Assembly (NCBI GenBank): GCA_000333235.1
Contig: CAPN01000010.1
Span: 185,461 to 249,460, forward strand
Direction of reading: 5' to 3'
Origin: Pseudoalteromonas luteoviolacea B = ATCC 29581
GTDB lineage: Bacteria; Pseudomonadota; Gammaproteobacteria; Enterobacterales; Alteromonadaceae
DNA: 64,000 nucleotides
This document shows positions 50,003 to 61,445 of this stretch, one piece after another. Below the pieces are notes generated by a model, which was not told the DNA's origin, did no database searches, and worked only from the letters and a program-made list of their open reading frames with translations. Position numbers and translations under genes: made by a program. Each line of letters starts with the position of its first letter. The stretch's first letter is position 1.

Positions 50003-51052
50003 TTAAAGCTCAAGTTCACCTTCGGCTAAACCCGGATCAACGCCCTCTTCAGGCTTAATCGTTGCTTGAAGCAACAGCATGTCGCGTAGTTTACCTTCAA
50101 TCTCATTAGCAATCGCTACGTTCTCTTTTAAGAACTTAATAGAGTTCGACTTACCTTGGCCAATCTTATTGCCATTGTAGCTGTACCATGCGCCTGACTT
50201 ATCAACGATTTTATGCTGTACGCCTAAATCGATTAACTCGCCTTCTTTCGAAATACCTTCACCGTACATGATTATAAATTCGGCTTGCTTAAATGGCGGT
50301 GCCACTTTGTTTTTAACAATTTTAACGCGCGTTTCGTTACCAACAACTTCGTCACCTTCTTTAACCGAACCAATACGGCGAATGTCGATACGTACAGAAG
50401 CATAAAATTTAAGTGCATTACCACCAGTTGTGGTTTCTGGGTTACCAAACATCACACCAATCTTCATACGAATCTGGTTGATGAAGATACACAAAGTGTT
50501 GGAACGTTTAATATTTGCCGTTAATTTACGCAACGCCTGTGACATCAAGCGAGCTTGAAGACCAACGTGCGTATCACCCATTTCGCCTTCAATCTCTGCT
50601 TTTGGTGTTAATGCTGCAACCGAGTCAACAATCACCACATCTACCGCACCAGAGCGAACTAACATGTCGCAAATCTCTAACGCTTGTTCACCTGTATCTG
50701 GCTGTGAAACAAGCAGCTCATCAACGTTTACACCAAGTTTTTGCGCATAAACAGGATCAAGCGCATGTTCTGCATCAACGAACGCACACGTTTTGCCTTG
50801 TTTTTGTGCTTCAGCAATAACTTGCAATGTTAACGTAGTTTTACCTGATGACTCAGGGCCATAAATTTCAACAATACGCCCTGTTGGCAAACCGCCGATA
50901 CCAAGCGCGATATCGATGCCAAGAGACCCTGTTGAAATTGATTCAATGTCGAGTGCTTGGCTATCGCCAAGTTTCATAATAGAGCCTTTACCAAATTGAC
51001 GCTCAATTTGCGACAATGCGGCATCCAATGCTTTTTGCTTGTTATCGTTCAT
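50003..51052 (-). CDS. recA: Recombinase RecA
   Basis: DNA strand-exchange ATPase and SOS co-protease. Start set at the ATG of [20 protein letters not shown], six bases after GGAG; an upstream TTG would lie inside the ribosome site. The 349-residue protein has Walker [21 protein letters not shown] Walker B ([10 protein letters not shown]), loop L1 [12 protein letters not shown] and loop L2 [14 protein letters not shown] perfect SOS box lies 34-53 bases upstream. No recX follows; a terminator does. Confidence 0.99.
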   Translation of the reverse strand: MNDNKQKALDAALSQIERQFGKGSIMKLGDSQALDIESISTGSLGIDIALGIGGLPTGRIVEIYGPESSGKTTLTLQVIAEAQKQGKTCAFVDAEHALDPVYAQKLGVNVDELLVSQPDTGEQALEICDMLVRSGAVDVVIVDSVAALTPKAEIEGEMGDTHVGLQARLMSQALRKLTANIKRSNTLCIFINQIRMKIGVMFGNPETTTGGNALKFYASVRIDIRRIGSVKEGDEVVGNETRVKIVKNKVAPPFKQAEFIIMYGEGISKEGELIDLGVQHKIVDKSGAWYSYNGNKIGQGKSNSIKFLKENVAIANEIEGKLRDMLLLQATIKPEEGVDPGLAEGELEL

Positions 51053-51085
51053 TTGCTTCTCCAATCTTGCTTAATACGCTCAGTA

Positions 51086-51105
51086 TACTGTATAGAATTA
51101 CAGTA
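51086..51105. promoter_or_regulatory. SOS box (LexA operator) of recA
   Basis: TACTGTATAGAATTACAGTA, a full 20-bp LexA box with both outer TA flanks, between pncC and recA. Confidence 0.95.
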
Positions 51106-51110
51106 TCAAG

Positions 51111-51608
51111 CTAATTTTCAGGATTTAATTGAACTAGTAAATTTTTTAAAGCAAAAGCAATAGCTTGCGCTCTAATTTCAGCTCGACTTCCGGCAAAGAC
51201 ACTTTTCTTACACACTGTTTTATCCAGTACTTTCCATGCAAACCAGACTAAGCCGACAGGTTTGTCTTTCGTTCCGCCACCAGGCCCAGCAATACCCGAA
51301 ACTGCTATCGCTATATCTGCCTTTGCACGCTTTGCACCACCAACCACCATTTCGCCTACCACCGCTTCACTCACAGCACCATGTTCATTAAGTGTGGATA
51401 GGTTTACGGCGGCCAGTTCAGATTTTGCTGTATTGCTATAAGTAACAAAGCATTGTTCAATGTACGCTGAGCTTCCCGGCGTATCGGTTAAGGCGTAACT
51501 GATCCCGCCACCGGTACACGATTCAATAGTAGTGATCGTCAATCCCTTATCCGATAGAATAGCGCCTACTTGAGCAGCAAGGGTGGTTATCTCTTGATGT
51601 AAGTTCAT
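51111..51608 (-). CDS. pncC: Nicotinamide-nucleotide amidohydrolase (CinA C-terminal domain)
   Basis: Deamidates NMN to NaMN in NAD recycling. The 165-residue single-domain protein has [32 protein letters not shown] ([19 protein letters not shown]) and [20 protein letters not shown], the CinA-C signature. Located just upstream of recA, as in E. coli (ygaD/pncC-recA), and divergent from mutS with a 21-base gap. Confidence 0.95.
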   Translation of the reverse strand: MNLHQEITTLAAQVGAILSDKGLTITTIESCTGGGISYALTDTPGSSAYIEQCFVTYSNTAKSELAAVNLSTLNEHGAVSEAVVGEMVVGGAKRAKADIAIAVSGIAGPGGGTKDKPVGLVWFAWKVLDKTVCKKSVFAGSRAEIRAQAIAFALKNLLVQLNPEN

Positions 51609-51629
51609 GGTAAACCTTTAGGTAGCACA

Positions 51630-54230
51630 ATGGCATTCGATTTATTTTCTGAACACACTATAAAACAACAAACCCCAATGATGCAGCAATATCTGCGGAT
51701 CAAAGCTGAGCATAAAGACATTTTACTGTTTTATCGTATGGGAGATTTTTACGAGTTGTTTTTCGATGATGCTATTCGTGCAGCTCACCTGCTCGATATC
51801 TCGCAAACCCACCGCGGCAAAGCCGGGGGGGCCCCCATTCCAATGGCAGGTGTCCCTTATCACGCGGTCGATAATTATTTAGCACGCTTAGTACAAATGG
51901 GAGAATCTGTCGCGATTTGCGAACAGATCGGCGATCCCGCTACCAGCAAGGGCCCTGTCGAACGCAAAGTAGTTCGCATCGTTACGCCCGGTACAGTCAC
52001 CGATGAAGCTCTACTCCATGAGCGCCAAGACACCTTGCTTGCCGCCATCTGGCAAGGTAAAACGGAGCAATTTGGCCTAGCTTATCTCGACATTAACTCA
52101 GGTGAGTTTACGATTGTAGAACATGTAACAGACGAAGCGGTGCAATCAACGTTACAACGCTTACAACCAGCCGAACTCCTCTACCCAGAAGAGTTTAATC
52201 CTGTTCATCTAGTTGAAAATCGCAAAGGCGCGCGACGTCGTCCACAATGGGAGTTCGATCTCGATACCGCAGAACATTTGCTTTGCCAACAGTTCGGCAC
52301 GCAAGATCTCGTTGGCTTTGGTGTCGCTAAAGCAAGTTGTGGGCTTATTGCTGCGGGTGCGGTAATGCAATATGTTAAAGACACTCAACGGACAACGCTG
52401 CCACACATCCGTGCTATTCGTCTTGAACAAAATGAACACGCGGTGGTCCTTGATGCGGCAACACGTAAAAATTTAGAACTGACGACTAACCTTGCAGGTG
52501 GTGTAGACAATACATTAGCACACGTACTCGACAAAGCCGCAACCGCAATGGGATCGCGTTTATTAAAACGCCGTATTCACACTCCTATTCGCGATAGAGT
52601 CGAGCTAAATTCACGGTTGAATGCTATTTCTGCCATTATTGAACAGCAGCTCTTTGGCGAACTGTACGACGTATTACGCACAGTCGGTGACATTGAACGC
52701 GTTGTAACGCGTTTAGCGTTATGTAATGCGCGACCTCGCGATTTAACACGACTTAAAAACGCACTAGAATTACTCGAACCATTGCATAATGTGCTTGTCC
52801 AGTGCACCGATAAACGTCTTGTACAGATAAAAAACCACACCCCTAAACAGCCTGAACTTTTGGATTTACTTCGCCGTGCCGTAGTAGAAAACCCGCCGGT
52901 ATTGATCCGCGATGGCGGTGTTATTGCACCAGGCTACAATGCAGAACTAGATGAATGGCGCGCGTTAAGCGAAGGTGCAACCGATGTGCTCGAACAACTT
53001 GAAGTTCGGGAGCGGGAGCGCACAGGTATTAACACCTTAAAAATCGGCTTTAATAAGGTACACGGCTTTTATATTGAAGTGAGCCGCGCCAATAGCCATC
53101 TTGTTCCTGCGGATTACATTCGCCGCCAAACGCTGAAAAACAATGAGCGCTATATCATCCCTGAACTAAAAGAGCACGAAGACAAAGTGCTTGGCAGTCA
53201 AAGTAAAGCGCTTGCCCTTGAAAAGCAGCTCTACGAGGCGCTATTTGATTCTATCGCACCGCACACTGAAGCCTTGCAATTGATGGCAAGTGCCCTTGCT
53301 GATCTTGATGTTCTAAATACCTTTGCTGAACGGGCGCAAACCTTGGATTACAGTAAACCAGAGCTTACTGGCAATGATGAGTTAGACATTATCGCAGGAC
53401 GCCATCCAGTAGTTGAGCACGTGTCTAAAACGCCTTTTATTGCCAATCCGGTAAAATTGAATAAGACGCGTAAAATGCTAATAATTACAGGCCCTAACAT
53501 GGGCGGTAAATCAACTTACATGCGCCAAACTGCGCTAATTACCTTAATGGCACATATCGGCTGCTTTGTACCTGCTCAGCGAGCTTGTATCGGCAACATT
53601 GACCGTATTTTCACCCGCATTGGCGCAAGCGATGATCTTGCCTCTGGTCGTTCGACCTTTATGGTAGAAATGACTGAAACGGCGACAATTTTAAATAATG
53701 CCACCGCAAATTCTCTCGTGTTAATGGATGAAATTGGCCGCGGTACCAGTACCTATGACGGACTTTCTTTGGCTTATGCCACTGCCGATTACCTAGCGAG
53801 ACAGCTAAATGCGAAGACACTGTTCGCAACACATTACTTTGAATTAACAGAGTTAGCCGAACTTCAACCTGGCCTTGTAAATGTTCACCTTGATGCGGTT
53901 GAACATGGTGACACCATCGCCTTTAAACACACGGTATTAGAAGGGCCTGCGAGTAAAAGCTTTGGTTTACAAGTTGCGTCTCTAGCTGGGGTGCCTAAGG
54001 TGGTTATCCAAACCGCAAAACAAAAACTAGCCCTGTTAGAGGCTCATCAGTCTGTAATTGATACTCCAATGACAATGAAGGCCAGTACAGAACCCTCTTC
54101 ATCATCACAGCTTTCATTAATCCCACAAGAAAGTGCACTCGATATGAAACTGAGTCAAATCGACCCTAATGAACTGACACCAAAACAAGCGCTCGATTTA
54201 CTCTACGAGCTTAAAGCGTTAAGTAAATAG
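51630..54230 (+). CDS. mutS: DNA mismatch repair protein MutS
   Basis: Mismatch-recognition ATPase. The 866-residue protein has the N-terminal mismatch clamp with [14 protein letters not shown] (Phe-x-Glu nearby), connector and lever domains, Walker [10 protein letters not shown] at residue 621, Walker [19 protein letters not shown] and [10 protein letters not shown]. The C-terminal tail ends in a MutS tetramerisation-like helix. Divergent from pncC-recA. Adjacent to rpoS by a common terminator, an order found in many gammaproteobacteria. Confidence 0.99.
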   Translation: MAFDLFSEHTIKQQTPMMQQYLRIKAEHKDILLFYRMGDFYELFFDDAIRAAHLLDISQTHRGKAGGAPIPMAGVPYHAVDNYLARLVQMGESVAICEQIGDPATSKGPVERKVVRIVTPGTVTDEALLHERQDTLLAAIWQGKTEQFGLAYLDINSGEFTIVEHVTDEAVQSTLQRLQPAELLYPEEFNPVHLVENRKGARRRPQWEFDLDTAEHLLCQQFGTQDLVGFGVAKASCGLIAAGAVMQYVKDTQRTTLPHIRAIRLEQNEHAVVLDAATRKNLELTTNLAGGVDNTLAHVLDKAATAMGSRLLKRRIHTPIRDRVELNSRLNAISAIIEQQLFGELYDVLRTVGDIERVVTRLALCNARPRDLTRLKNALELLEPLHNVLVQCTDKRLVQIKNHTPKQPELLDLLRRAVVENPPVLIRDGGVIAPGYNAELDEWRALSEGATDVLEQLEVRERERTGINTLKIGFNKVHGFYIEVSRANSHLVPADYIRRQTLKNNERYIIPELKEHEDKVLGSQSKALALEKQLYEALFDSIAPHTEALQLMASALADLDVLNTFAERAQTLDYSKPELTGNDELDIIAGRHPVVEHVSKTPFIANPVKLNKTRKMLIITGPNMGGKSTYMRQTALITLMAHIGCFVPAQRACIGNIDRIFTRIGASDDLASGRSTFMVEMTETATILNNATANSLVLMDEIGRGTSTYDGLSLAYATADYLARQLNAKTLFATHYFELTELAELQPGLVNVHLDAVEHGDTIAFKHTVLEGPASKSFGLQVASLAGVPKVVIQTAKQKLALLEAHQSVIDTPMTMKASTEPSSSSQLSLIPQESALDMKLSQIDPNELTPKQALDLLYELKALSK

Positions 54231-54305
54231 GGGGATGCTCAAACAACGTGAAGATACATGTTAAGCATCTCCAAAATGATTTAGATATCAGTGCCGGCAT
54301 CAAAT

Positions 54306-54337
54306 GCAAAAACCACTTCGAATGAAGTGGTTTTTGC
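54306..54337. terminator. Bidirectional terminator mutS / rpoS
   Basis: A perfect 14-bp stem (GCAAAAACCACTTC and its complement) with loop GAAT lies between the convergent mutS and rpoS stops. Confidence 0.9.
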
Positions 54338-54361
54338 TGAAAAAAGCGTTAGTTCAATCTA

Positions 54362-55357
54362 TTACAGCTGTTCAAACAAACTGTCGGTGCTTAGGCCTTC
54401 GTGTTGTAAAATGTCTTTTAAACGACGCAGTGCTTCTACCTGAATTTGGCGAACACGTTCACGTGTTAAACCTATTTCACGGCCAACATCTTCAAGCGTA
54501 GATGGCTCATAACCTAGTAATCCGAAACGACGCGCTAATACTTCACGTTGTTTAGGGTTTAGTTCACCTAACCAATCAACGATGTGTTTGTTAATGTCGT
54601 TACTTTGTACTTCAGTTTCAGGGCCTGAGCCACGCTCATCAGTTAGAACATCGAGCAGCGCTTTGTCATTTTCACCACCGATTGGTGTATCCACAGAGGT
54701 AATTTTCTCGTTCAAGCGGAGCATTCGGCTCACTTCATCGACAGGCTTGTCCAAACACTGTGCAATTTCTTCCGCCGTTGGTTCATGGTCTAACTTTTGA
54801 GTCAGTTCACGTGCCGTTCTTAAATACACATTCAGTTCTTTAACGACGTGAATTGGCAAACGAATTGTCCGTGTCTGATTCATAATGGCACGTTCGATCG
54901 TTTGACGGATCCACCATGTTGCATACGTCGAAAAACGAAAACCTCGTTCTGGGTCGAACTTCTCAACCGCACGAATAAGACCTAGATTACCCTCTTCGAT
55001 CAAATCCAATAACGCTAAACCACGATTGTTATAGCGACGTGCGATCTTCACAACAAGGCGCAAGTTACTTTCAATCATACGTTTACGAGAAGCTTCACAG
55101 CCTTTTAGTGCTTTTCGCGCAAAGTAAACTTCTTCTTCTGCACTCAATAATGGCGAAAAACCAATTTCCCCTAAATAAAGCTGAGTTGCATCGAGGTTTT
55201 TTACAGCATCGTCCTTTAAGAAAATCTCTTCCTCAGCGCTATCGTCTTCTTCTACGACCTCTTCTTCGTCAATAGATTCGTCAATGGCTACGTCATCATC
55301 GAACTTATCTTCAAAATCACCCGCTTTTTTTGCCTCACGTTTCGCTGTTTGACTCAT
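54362..55357 (-). CDS. rpoS: RNA polymerase stationary-phase sigma factor sigma-S
   Basis: General stress sigma factor. Start set at [20 protein letters not shown], seven bases after GGGAGGA; the longer reading adds 17 residues without a site. The 331-residue protein has an acidic N-terminus rich in Glu/Asp, [20 protein letters not shown], region 2 ([39 protein letters not shown]) and region 4 ([20 protein letters not shown]). Downstream of nlpD, whose gene contains the main rpoS promoter in E. coli. Confidence 0.98.
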   Translation of the reverse strand: MSQTAKREAKKAGDFEDKFDDDVAIDESIDEEEVVEEDDSAEEEIFLKDDAVKNLDATQLYLGEIGFSPLLSAEEEVYFARKALKGCEASRKRMIESNLRLVVKIARRYNNRGLALLDLIEEGNLGLIRAVEKFDPERGFRFSTYATWWIRQTIERAIMNQTRTIRLPIHVVKELNVYLRTARELTQKLDHEPTAEEIAQCLDKPVDEVSRMLRLNEKITSVDTPIGGENDKALLDVLTDERGSGPETEVQSNDINKHIVDWLGELNPKQREVLARRFGLLGYEPSTLEDVGREIGLTRERVRQIQVEALRRLKDILQHEGLSTDSLFEQL

Positions 55358-55408
55358 ACCGTCCTCCCAAGCAACTTTAAAATCAGCATCCATCCGATTG
55401 GATTGCAA

Positions 55409-56236
55409 TTAATTTTTCGGTAGATAATTTACCGGGTCAACAGCTTGCCCTTGATAGCGAATCTCAAACCTGAGCGCCGATTCTTCAGCATCTGTACTTC
55501 CCATTTCGGCAATTTTCTGACCAACTTTAATTTGCTGCTGTTCTCTAACAAGCAATTTTGAGTTATGAGCGTAGGCACTAAGATAATCATCATTGTGTTT
55601 TAAGATGATTAAATTACCGTATCCGCGTAATGCGTTTCCAGCATAAACTACTACCCCACTCGCAGCAGCAACGACTTGTGTTCCTTCTTTGTTACTAATC
55701 TGCAGGCCTTTGTAGCCATTATCCTTGTCTGAAAAGCGTCGCGTTATCTTCCCCGACGCCGGCCAGCGCCACTGTACCCCTTTAGCACCCAACTGATTGG
55801 TATGACTAGTTTTTTTTGTGGCTTCTTTTTGAACATACTCTCGTTGATTTTGCGGATCAAGATCTTTTTTTGCAATTTTGTTAGAATTTCGTTGTTGAGA
55901 ACTAGACTTATTACTCAAACTGGTATATTTTTTGCGCTTTTTATTTTTATTTGCGGGATTTTCTACATTTAAAATTTGGCCAGGGTAAATGACGTATGGC
56001 GGCGCAATACCGTTATTTCTCGCTAAAGTTCGGTAATCTTGATTCGCGCTAAATGCGATAGAAAATAACGTATCCCCTTTTTTAACGGTATAACGGCTTC
56101 CTTGAATGTTAATTTTTTTTGTTAATGAGGTCGGATGTGTCTTTAAACTGCTAACCGGTGCAGGATTGTGACGAGAGCTACATGCGCTGAGCAAAAGAAC
56201 AATAGAAAACAATGAAAAAAACTGCCGCTTTAACAC
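55409..56236 (-). CDS. nlpD: Lipoprotein NlpD (LysM-LytM amidase activator)
   Basis: Outer-membrane lipoprotein that activates AmiC in cell separation. The 275-residue protein has a lipobox LLSAC with lipidated Cys19, LysM (YTVKKGDTLFSIAFSANQDY), a Lys/Ser/Gln-rich linker, and a degenerate LytM/M23 domain in which the zinc ligands are replaced: GLQISNKEG instead of His-x3-Asp, AYAHNS with one His missing, and LRFEIRYQG. That matches non-enzymatic activators. Located between pcm and rpoS in the surE-pcm-nlpD-rpoS order. Confidence 0.93.
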   Translation of the reverse strand: MLKRQFFSLFSIVLLLSACSSRHNPAPVSSLKTHPTSLTKKINIQGSRYTVKKGDTLFSIAFSANQDYRTLARNNGIAPPYVIYPGQILNVENPANKNKKRKKYTSLSNKSSSQQRNSNKIAKKDLDPQNQREYVQKEATKKTSHTNQLGAKGVQWRWPASGKITRRFSDKDNGYKGLQISNKEGTQVVAAASGVVVYAGNALRGYGNLIILKHNDDYLSAYAHNSKLLVREQQQIKVGQKIAEMGSTDAEESALRFEIRYQGQAVDPVNYLPKN

Positions 56237-56296
56237 TGTTTGCTCCTTATTACGCCAAAAGGATATTTTTAAGTTATTGTTTATTAAACAGTAGAA

Positions 56297-56938
56297 TTAA
56301 AGCACAATTTCACCAGCGACTAAAGGAACAAATCGAACTGTAGCCAGCTTCTCTGCTGTGATCCCTTGCGAAGTTTTGTGAAAACGCATCAGAGTTTGCT
56401 CAGATTCACCAATGGGTACAATCATAACACCGCCTTCGGCAAGTTGCGCGAGTAATTCTTCTGGTACTGACTTTGCCGCTGCTGTAACAATGATACCGTC
56501 GAAAGGGGCTTTAGATAGCCAACCTTGCCAACCGTCACCATGTTTCATAGCAACGTTGTATAAATCAAGTTGATGTAACCTTCTTTTCGCTTGCCATTGC
56601 AACGATTTAATGCGTTCAATTGAATATACTTTGTTAAAGAGTTGAGCCAAAATAGAGGTTTGATACCCCGAGCCAGTACCAACCTCTAGCACTTTATCAG
56701 TGACACCGGCTTGCAATAGAAGCTCCGTCATTTTAGCTACGATCAAAGGCTGTGAGATCGTCTGCCCTTGCCCAATCGGCAATGCGGTATTTTCATATGC
56801 CTTGTGTTTTAACACATCATCAATGAAAACATGTCGAGGTGTATATTCTATTACTCGCAACACGTTAGGATTTGAAACGCCGTTGTTCTCAAGCAACGCC
56901 CTCAATGCCCCTGCACTACGAGAATAGTTACTAATCAT
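56297..56938 (-). CDS. pcm: Protein L-isoaspartate O-methyltransferase
   Basis: Repairs isoaspartyl residues with SAM. The 213-residue protein has the PIMT signatures YTPRHVFIDDVLKHKAYENT, ALPIGQGQTISQPLIVAKMT, VLEVGTGSGYQTSILAQL and the C-terminal motif GGVMIVPIGE. It abuts surE with no gap. Confidence 0.97.
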   Translation of the reverse strand: MISNYSRSAGALRALLENNGVSNPNVLRVIEYTPRHVFIDDVLKHKAYENTALPIGQGQTISQPLIVAKMTELLLQAGVTDKVLEVGTGSGYQTSILAQLFNKVYSIERIKSLQWQAKRRLHQLDLYNVAMKHGDGWQGWLSKAPFDGIIVTAAAKSVPEELLAQLAEGGVMIVPIGESEQTLMRFHKTSQGITAEKLATVRFVPLVAGEIVL

Positions 56939-57685
56939 CTAATCCACCTGAAGCCAAGTTTTCATTGCTGCGATACTGGAATGTGCCGTCATATCAATCT
57001 GTAATGGTGTTATGGATGCATATCCATGGTTTACAGCATGAAAATCCGTTCCTTCTCCTGCATCACTTTCGCTTCCTAATGAACCATACCAAAACACGTC
57101 GCGTCCCCAAGGATCGAGCTGTTTTGTCATCGTCTCTGCTTTGTGGCGCGCACCAAGACGGGTTACTTTAACGCCTTTTAATTCACTCAATGGAATATCA
57201 GGGACATTCAAATTAAGGATCTGATCGCGTGGGAGAGGATGATCTTGAAGTTGCTTTATCAGGTTTACGGCAACAGCCGCGGCCGTCTCATAATGTGTTT
57301 CATGTTTCCCACACAAAGAAACCGCAATCGCAGGTAAACCAAGATGACGACCTTCCATTGCCGCGGCTACCGTGCCCGAATAAAGTGTATCGTCGCCTAG
57401 ATTAGCGCCATTATTGATCCCCGCAACTACCAGATCAGGCTGTTCACTAAGTAATTGATTAACACCTAAATGGACACAATCTGTCGGGGTGCCATTGACA
57501 GAAATAAAACCATTATCAAGCGGTGTTGCACGCAGCGGGTTTAATAACGTTAACGAGCTACTTGCACCGCTGCAATTACGATCTGGCCCAACAACCGTTA
57601 CGTTAGCAATTTGGCTTAATGCTTGGTATAGAATCGCGATTCCTTTAGCATGGACCCCATCATCGTTGCTCAATAATATATGCAT
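56939..57685 (-). CDS. surE: 5'/3'-nucleotidase SurE
   Basis: Metal-dependent nucleoside monophosphatase for survival in stationary phase. The 248-residue protein begins [20 protein letters not shown], with the metal pair Asp8-Asp9, and contains [31 protein letters not shown] and [20 protein letters not shown]. No gap to pcm or truD. Confidence 0.98.
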   Translation of the reverse strand: MHILLSNDDGVHAKGIAILYQALSQIANVTVVGPDRNCSGASSSLTLLNPLRATPLDNGFISVNGTPTDCVHLGVNQLLSEQPDLVVAGINNGANLGDDTLYSGTVAAAMEGRHLGLPAIAVSLCGKHETHYETAAAVAVNLIKQLQDHPLPRDQILNLNVPDIPLSELKGVKVTRLGARHKAETMTKQLDPWGRDVFWYGSLGSESDAGEGTDFHAVNHGYASITPLQIDMTAHSSIAAMKTWLQVD

Positions 57686-58711
57686 TTACTCACTCTCCTC
57701 GCTAACGACTTTACTGACATCCTGATACTGAACTAACTCTCTTAGTACCGCAGTGGCGAAAGTACCTTTTGGTAATTCAAACGAAAGCTTAATGGTATTG
57801 TCATCGATGGTTTCTACTGCGAAGTTTTTAGGTACCAAACGAAGCGCCCTGCGTTCCATTTTTAACCCCAACTCACCTAATCCATCACACCAAGTAGTAA
57901 AATCAGTTAACCATGCTTTTTCTTGTTCTACTATGCCTCGGTCACCTCGACCATACAAGGGGGCAGATAAATGAATATCACCACTTAACAGACGAGCCAC
58001 ATTTTGATCATTAAGATCCTCTTCAAAAAAAGCGTTACTGCCTTCTAACAAGAAGATTTCTCTTGGCCAACTTACCGCTATTCCATGCGCCTCGACACGC
58101 GAACTAACAATGTGATTGAACAAATGCGAGCGCGCTGCTGAAATGACGATACCTCGAAGCTTCTTATCACGGATCGGTTCACCATTAAACATACGCTCTG
58201 CCATGTTTAAATTGTGACCGTCAAAACCAAATCGCTGCTCACCAAAGTAATTTGGGACGCCTTGACGCACAGCATTTACACGAGCCAAAATCGCCCTCAC
58301 ATCCGACACATTGCGCAGCGTAATCGTAAAGCGATTACCTTTATGACAGCCTGTACGTAACTTACGATTATGTCTAATTTGTCGGATCACCATGCAGTTT
58401 TCATTGTTCAGGACTGCAAAATCAATGTGCTTTTTAATCGCGACAGGAACACTAAACCACTGTGTGCACACGCCATGACGGTCTTTTAATCCAGCATAAC
58501 TGACCTCTCTTAACGCGACTCCTGCTGTTTTAGCAATGGCTTTTGCAATGGTAAGCGTGTTTTCGCCACGCTTAACCACTTCCAAACAAACATGCTCACC
58601 CTCGCCGGTGAAGTCAATGTCCATCAGTTCATCGACAATAAAATCTTCAGCTTTGCTTTTAAAATCAGCTGTCGCAGAGGGTGGCTTATATAGGTAGTTT
58701 AACGTCAACAT
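57686..58711 (-). CDS. truD: tRNA pseudouridine(13) synthase TruD
   Basis: Makes pseudouridine-13 in tRNA-Glu. The 341-residue protein has the TruD core: [20 protein letters not shown] with catalytic Asp77, [20 protein letters not shown] and [11 protein letters not shown]. Its start overlaps the ispF stop by seven bases, so it is coupled. Confidence 0.97.
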   Translation of the reverse strand: MLTLNYLYKPPSATADFKSKAEDFIVDELMDIDFTGEGEHVCLEVVKRGENTLTIAKAIAKTAGVALREVSYAGLKDRHGVCTQWFSVPVAIKKHIDFAVLNNENCMVIRQIRHNRKLRTGCHKGNRFTITLRNVSDVRAILARVNAVRQGVPNYFGEQRFGFDGHNLNMAERMFNGEPIRDKKLRGIVISAARSHLFNHIVSSRVEAHGIAVSWPREIFLLEGSNAFFEEDLNDQNVARLLSGDIHLSAPLYGRGDRGIVEQEKAWLTDFTTWCDGLGELGLKMERRALRLVPKNFAVETIDDNTIKLSFELPKGTFATAVLRELVQYQDVSKVVSEESE

Positions 58712-59181
58712 ACCTTCACCAATAAAACCACAGCATGACTTGAAATGCCTTCTTTTCGCCCTTCAAAGCCTAATTTTTCGGTGGTCGTCGCTTTCACATT
58801 AACTTGGTCAAAATGGCAAGCACAGTCCTCTGCGAGAATGGCACGCATTGCATCGATATGTGGACGCATTTTAGGCGCTTGTGCTACTATCGTAATATCT
58901 ACATTACCGATTGCATAGCCTTTCTCTTGTACTAACCCCATGACATGACGCAGTAAAATCCGACTATCAATGTTTTCAAATTCGCTCGCGGTATCTGGAA
59001 AATGCAATCCAATATCACCTAGTGCAAGTGCACCTAACAAGGCATCACAAAGCGCATGAATCGCAACGTCGCCATCGGAATGAGCAATAAAGCCTTGCTC
59101 ATAAGGGATCTTCACGCCCCCTAGTGTGATTGGGCCATTTCCACCGAACTTATGCACATCGAAGCCATGTCCTATTCTCAT
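58705..59181 (-). CDS. ispF: 2-C-methyl-D-erythritol 2,4-cyclodiphosphate synthase
   Basis: Non-mevalonate isoprenoid enzyme. The 158-residue protein begins [13 protein letters not shown] (zinc ligands Asp8, His10), then [18 protein letters not shown] (a third His) and [20 protein letters not shown], the family signature. It overlaps ispD (4 bases) and truD (7 bases). Confidence 0.98.
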   Translation of the reverse strand: MRIGHGFDVHKFGGNGPITLGGVKIPYEQGFIAHSDGDVAIHALCDALLGALALGDIGLHFPDTASEFENIDSRILLRHVMGLVQEKGYAIGNVDITIVAQAPKMRPHIDAMRAILAEDCACHFDQVNVKATTTEKLGFEGRKEGISSHAVVLLVKVC

Positions 59182-59882
59182 TGCAATACCTTGTTTAGTT
59201 GATTCATTAATATAAATTGCGCTAGCTCAAAGTCTTCTGGAGTCGTAATTTTGATGTTATCACTGCGCCCTGCGACTAGCTTCACAGGAAGTCCTTTGCG
59301 TTCAATTGCAGACGCTTCGTCTGTTATCGCATGTGGACATTGCTCCAGTCCCTCCTGCAAAGCCTCAAAAAGTACATCAAAACGAAATAATTGCGGCGTT
59401 AGTGCGCTCCAAAGTGAATCTCGAGGCACTGTGTGTTCGACGTAATCCTCACCCTGTTTAATCGTGTCTTTTACTTTAGACGCTAAAATACCACCTGCGA
59501 TTTCGTTTTTAGTACTAGCAATTAACTGCTCAATATCATCTTTTAATACTAAAGGTCGAGCCGCGTCATGTACCAACACCCAATCTGGTTGATGGCGTTG
59601 CAGTTCACACATAGCATTAAACACTGAGTGGGCACGAGTATTTCCACCAATGCACGATTGAATGCGGTTATCACTAAAGGAAAGTGTTGGAAAAATGGGA
59701 TCTTCAGAGCCTATGGCAATGACAAGGTGACTAAGTTCGCTCACTGACGTTAACTTCGCCACCGTATGTTCAAGAATAGTGCGGTTGAGAATTTTGAGAT
59801 ATTGCTTTGGGAAATTTAACTGCATCCGACTACCAACACCTGCGGCTGGCACGATTGCAGCAATCGTATTCTTTTTAATCAT
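59178..59882 (-). CDS. ispD: 2-C-methyl-D-erythritol 4-phosphate cytidylyltransferase
   Basis: Forms CDP-ME in the non-mevalonate pathway. The 234-residue protein has [20 protein letters not shown] with the CTP-binding Arg and Lys, [11 protein letters not shown], and KVKDTIKQG and [19 protein letters not shown]. Coupled to ftsB upstream (8-base overlap) and ispF downstream. Confidence 0.98.
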   Translation of the reverse strand: MIKKNTIAAIVPAAGVGSRMQLNFPKQYLKILNRTILEHTVAKLTSVSELSHLVIAIGSEDPIFPTLSFSDNRIQSCIGGNTRAHSVFNAMCELQRHQPDWVLVHDAARPLVLKDDIEQLIASTKNEIAGGILASKVKDTIKQGEDYVEHTVPRDSLWSALTPQLFRFDVLFEALQEGLEQCPHAITDEASAIERKGLPVKLVAGRSDNIKITTPEDFELAQFILMNQLNKVLQ

Positions 59883-60159
59883 GATCTTGTGCGGGAAGTA
59901 CCCGAATAAACGTCTCGTTTTGTTTAATTAATCCAAGTTCGTGGCGAGCACGCTCTTCAACACCTTCTAAACCAAGTTTAAGATCCTCGATATCAGATTT
60001 CATCACTCGATTGCGTTTTTGTAATTGAGCGTTTGTTTCTTTGTGTTCAACGACCGCATGCTTAATGCGATTATAATCTTGCATACCATTATGACCAAAC
60101 CACAAATTGTATTGAATGTACCCTGCTAAGCAAAGCAAGATAAGTTGAAACAGTCGCAT
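59875..60159 (-). CDS. ftsB: Cell division protein FtsB
   Basis: Bitopic divisome protein of the FtsQLB complex. The 94-residue product has an N-terminal membrane helix (LFQLILLCLAGYIQYNLWFG), a coiled coil with VVEHKETNAQLQKRNRVMKS, and the conserved end EERARHELGLIKQNETFIRV. First gene of the ftsB-ispD-ispF-truD-surE-pcm cluster. Confidence 0.95.
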   Translation of the reverse strand: MRLFQLILLCLAGYIQYNLWFGHNGMQDYNRIKHAVVEHKETNAQLQKRNRVMKSDIEDLKLGLEGVEERARHELGLIKQNETFIRVLPAQDHD

Positions 60160-60172
60160 TTATGCGCTCCAA

Positions 60173-60859
60173 TTACGTCGAAAAGGGACGAGCTTGTCGC
60201 TTCGTCTTTTTGACATCCCCCCAATTAATGCTGCTCGCCAACAACATATCTCGTAATGTCAAAAGTCGTGGTGCAAAAGGCTTACCTAATTTCCATTGAT
60301 GGCCACAGCAAGCCGCCGTCATGATAGCTTTCGTTGGCTTTAACAGTGACAAATGTTCATTTTCACAATGCTGGCCATCGAAATTAAACCAACCATATTG
60401 GTTACAATGAACGCTATTTTCTCGCACTTGATCTAGGCTGTCCATGAATAGCTGACAATAAACAGCATCTTTATACAAAATGGGCACGACTAAACCCAAG
60501 GTTCCATATCGAGCAAAGAATTCTGTGTTTTTTTGTGATTCAATGAGAGGTTGCTTACGCACCGGACTTAGCCAACAGGCATTTTGTGTGTCCAAAGGGA
60601 TGGGGATGTCGCCTTGAATAATATGACGGGCAGCTCGCTCAACATAAACAGGTAAACTTTTAAGCAAGCGCTGCATTCGAGCTAAATCGGTCAAGTCCGA
60701 CAAGTGTTTAATTTCACGGGCATAAAACACATTGGCAAGCTCGGCAAAAGCTAAACGTTCAGCTTCATTTTGCCAAATCGTGGTTTGCATTGCTGATGTC
60801 ACGGCATCGTGCTTCAAATGTCCTCCTAGTGCTAACCCCATCTGAAAAAACGCTTGCAT
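60173..60859 (-). CDS. Conserved-looking hypothetical protein, unknown function
   Basis: A soluble protein of about 228 residues if it starts at MQAFFQMGLALGGHLKHDAV; an in-frame TTG ten codons earlier (60889) is an alternative. Neither has a clear ribosome site. No domain was recognised. It has several Cys and His residues (NACWLSP, YCQLF, VHCNQYG, HCENEH, AACCGHQWKL), and CCGHQ and HCENEH could bind metal, but no known zinc motif fits. It ends 13 bases upstream of ftsB and may be in the same transcript. Confidence 0.7.
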   Translation of the reverse strand: MQAFFQMGLALGGHLKHDAVTSAMQTTIWQNEAERLAFAELANVFYAREIKHLSDLTDLARMQRLLKSLPVYVERAARHIIQGDIPIPLDTQNACWLSPVRKQPLIESQKNTEFFARYGTLGLVVPILYKDAVYCQLFMDSLDQVRENSVHCNQYGWFNFDGQHCENEHLSLLKPTKAIMTAACCGHQWKLGKPFAPRLLTLRDMLLASSINWGDVKKTKRQARPFST

Positions 60860-60918
60860 ATAGGTGTTATAGCATGCAACGAAGGACAAATATACCTAAT
60901 CAGCTTTTTACTCTGACC

Positions 60919-61398
60919 CTAATCGAGAGGCCGACAACCTAGCTTAGCTTGGCCATTTTCCATAAATTGAACAACCGCTTCTCGCTTTTTACCAAGTAAT
61001 AAACTCCCATCGGCGAGAAACATAAAGTTTTGCCAATGACGTTTAAACACATCAAAACGCGTTTCGATAACACTATCGCGTGACATACAAAAATAAACCG
61101 TAGTGTTATTTTCCCAATTCAGAAAATCTATAATGTCAGAAGGGAGTTCTGGCTCGCCAGCTTCCCAAGGCGCTTCCCAGTTCAATGTTTGTTGCCATGA
61201 TTTAGGATCCCCCGTCCACTCGGTCACAACAAAAAAATCAGGGTGATCTTTTTCTTTGCTTACCATAGTAGCCCATAGCGTTGCCGCGCGAGAGGCAGAC
61301 ATCGGCTTAATCAGCGCTAAATCTTGATCATCGATCGGTAATTCTTTATGACGGAATACCCACGCTTTTTTAAACTCATCTAAGGCAATATAATTCAT
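60919..61398 (-). CDS. DUF2947 family protein
   Basis: A 159-residue soluble protein matching DUF2947: MNYIALDEFKKAWVFRHKEL, DIIDFLNWENNTTVYFCMSR, FDVFKRHWQNFMFLADGSLL and LGKKREAVVQFMENGQAKLG. Function unknown. Many Trp residues. Found in Vibrio, Shewanella and relatives. Divergent from the DUF1653 gene with a 47-base gap. Confidence 0.85.
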   Translation of the reverse strand: MNYIALDEFKKAWVFRHKELPIDDQDLALIKPMSASRAATLWATMVSKEKDHPDFFVVTEWTGDPKSWQQTLNWEAPWEAGEPELPSDIIDFLNWENNTTVYFCMSRDSVIETRFDVFKRHWQNFMFLADGSLLLGKKREAVVQFMENGQAKLGCRPLD

Positions 61399-61445
61399 GA
61401 TTTAGTATTTCTTAATTTAAACCGCTTTATTATACGGAGCGTCCT

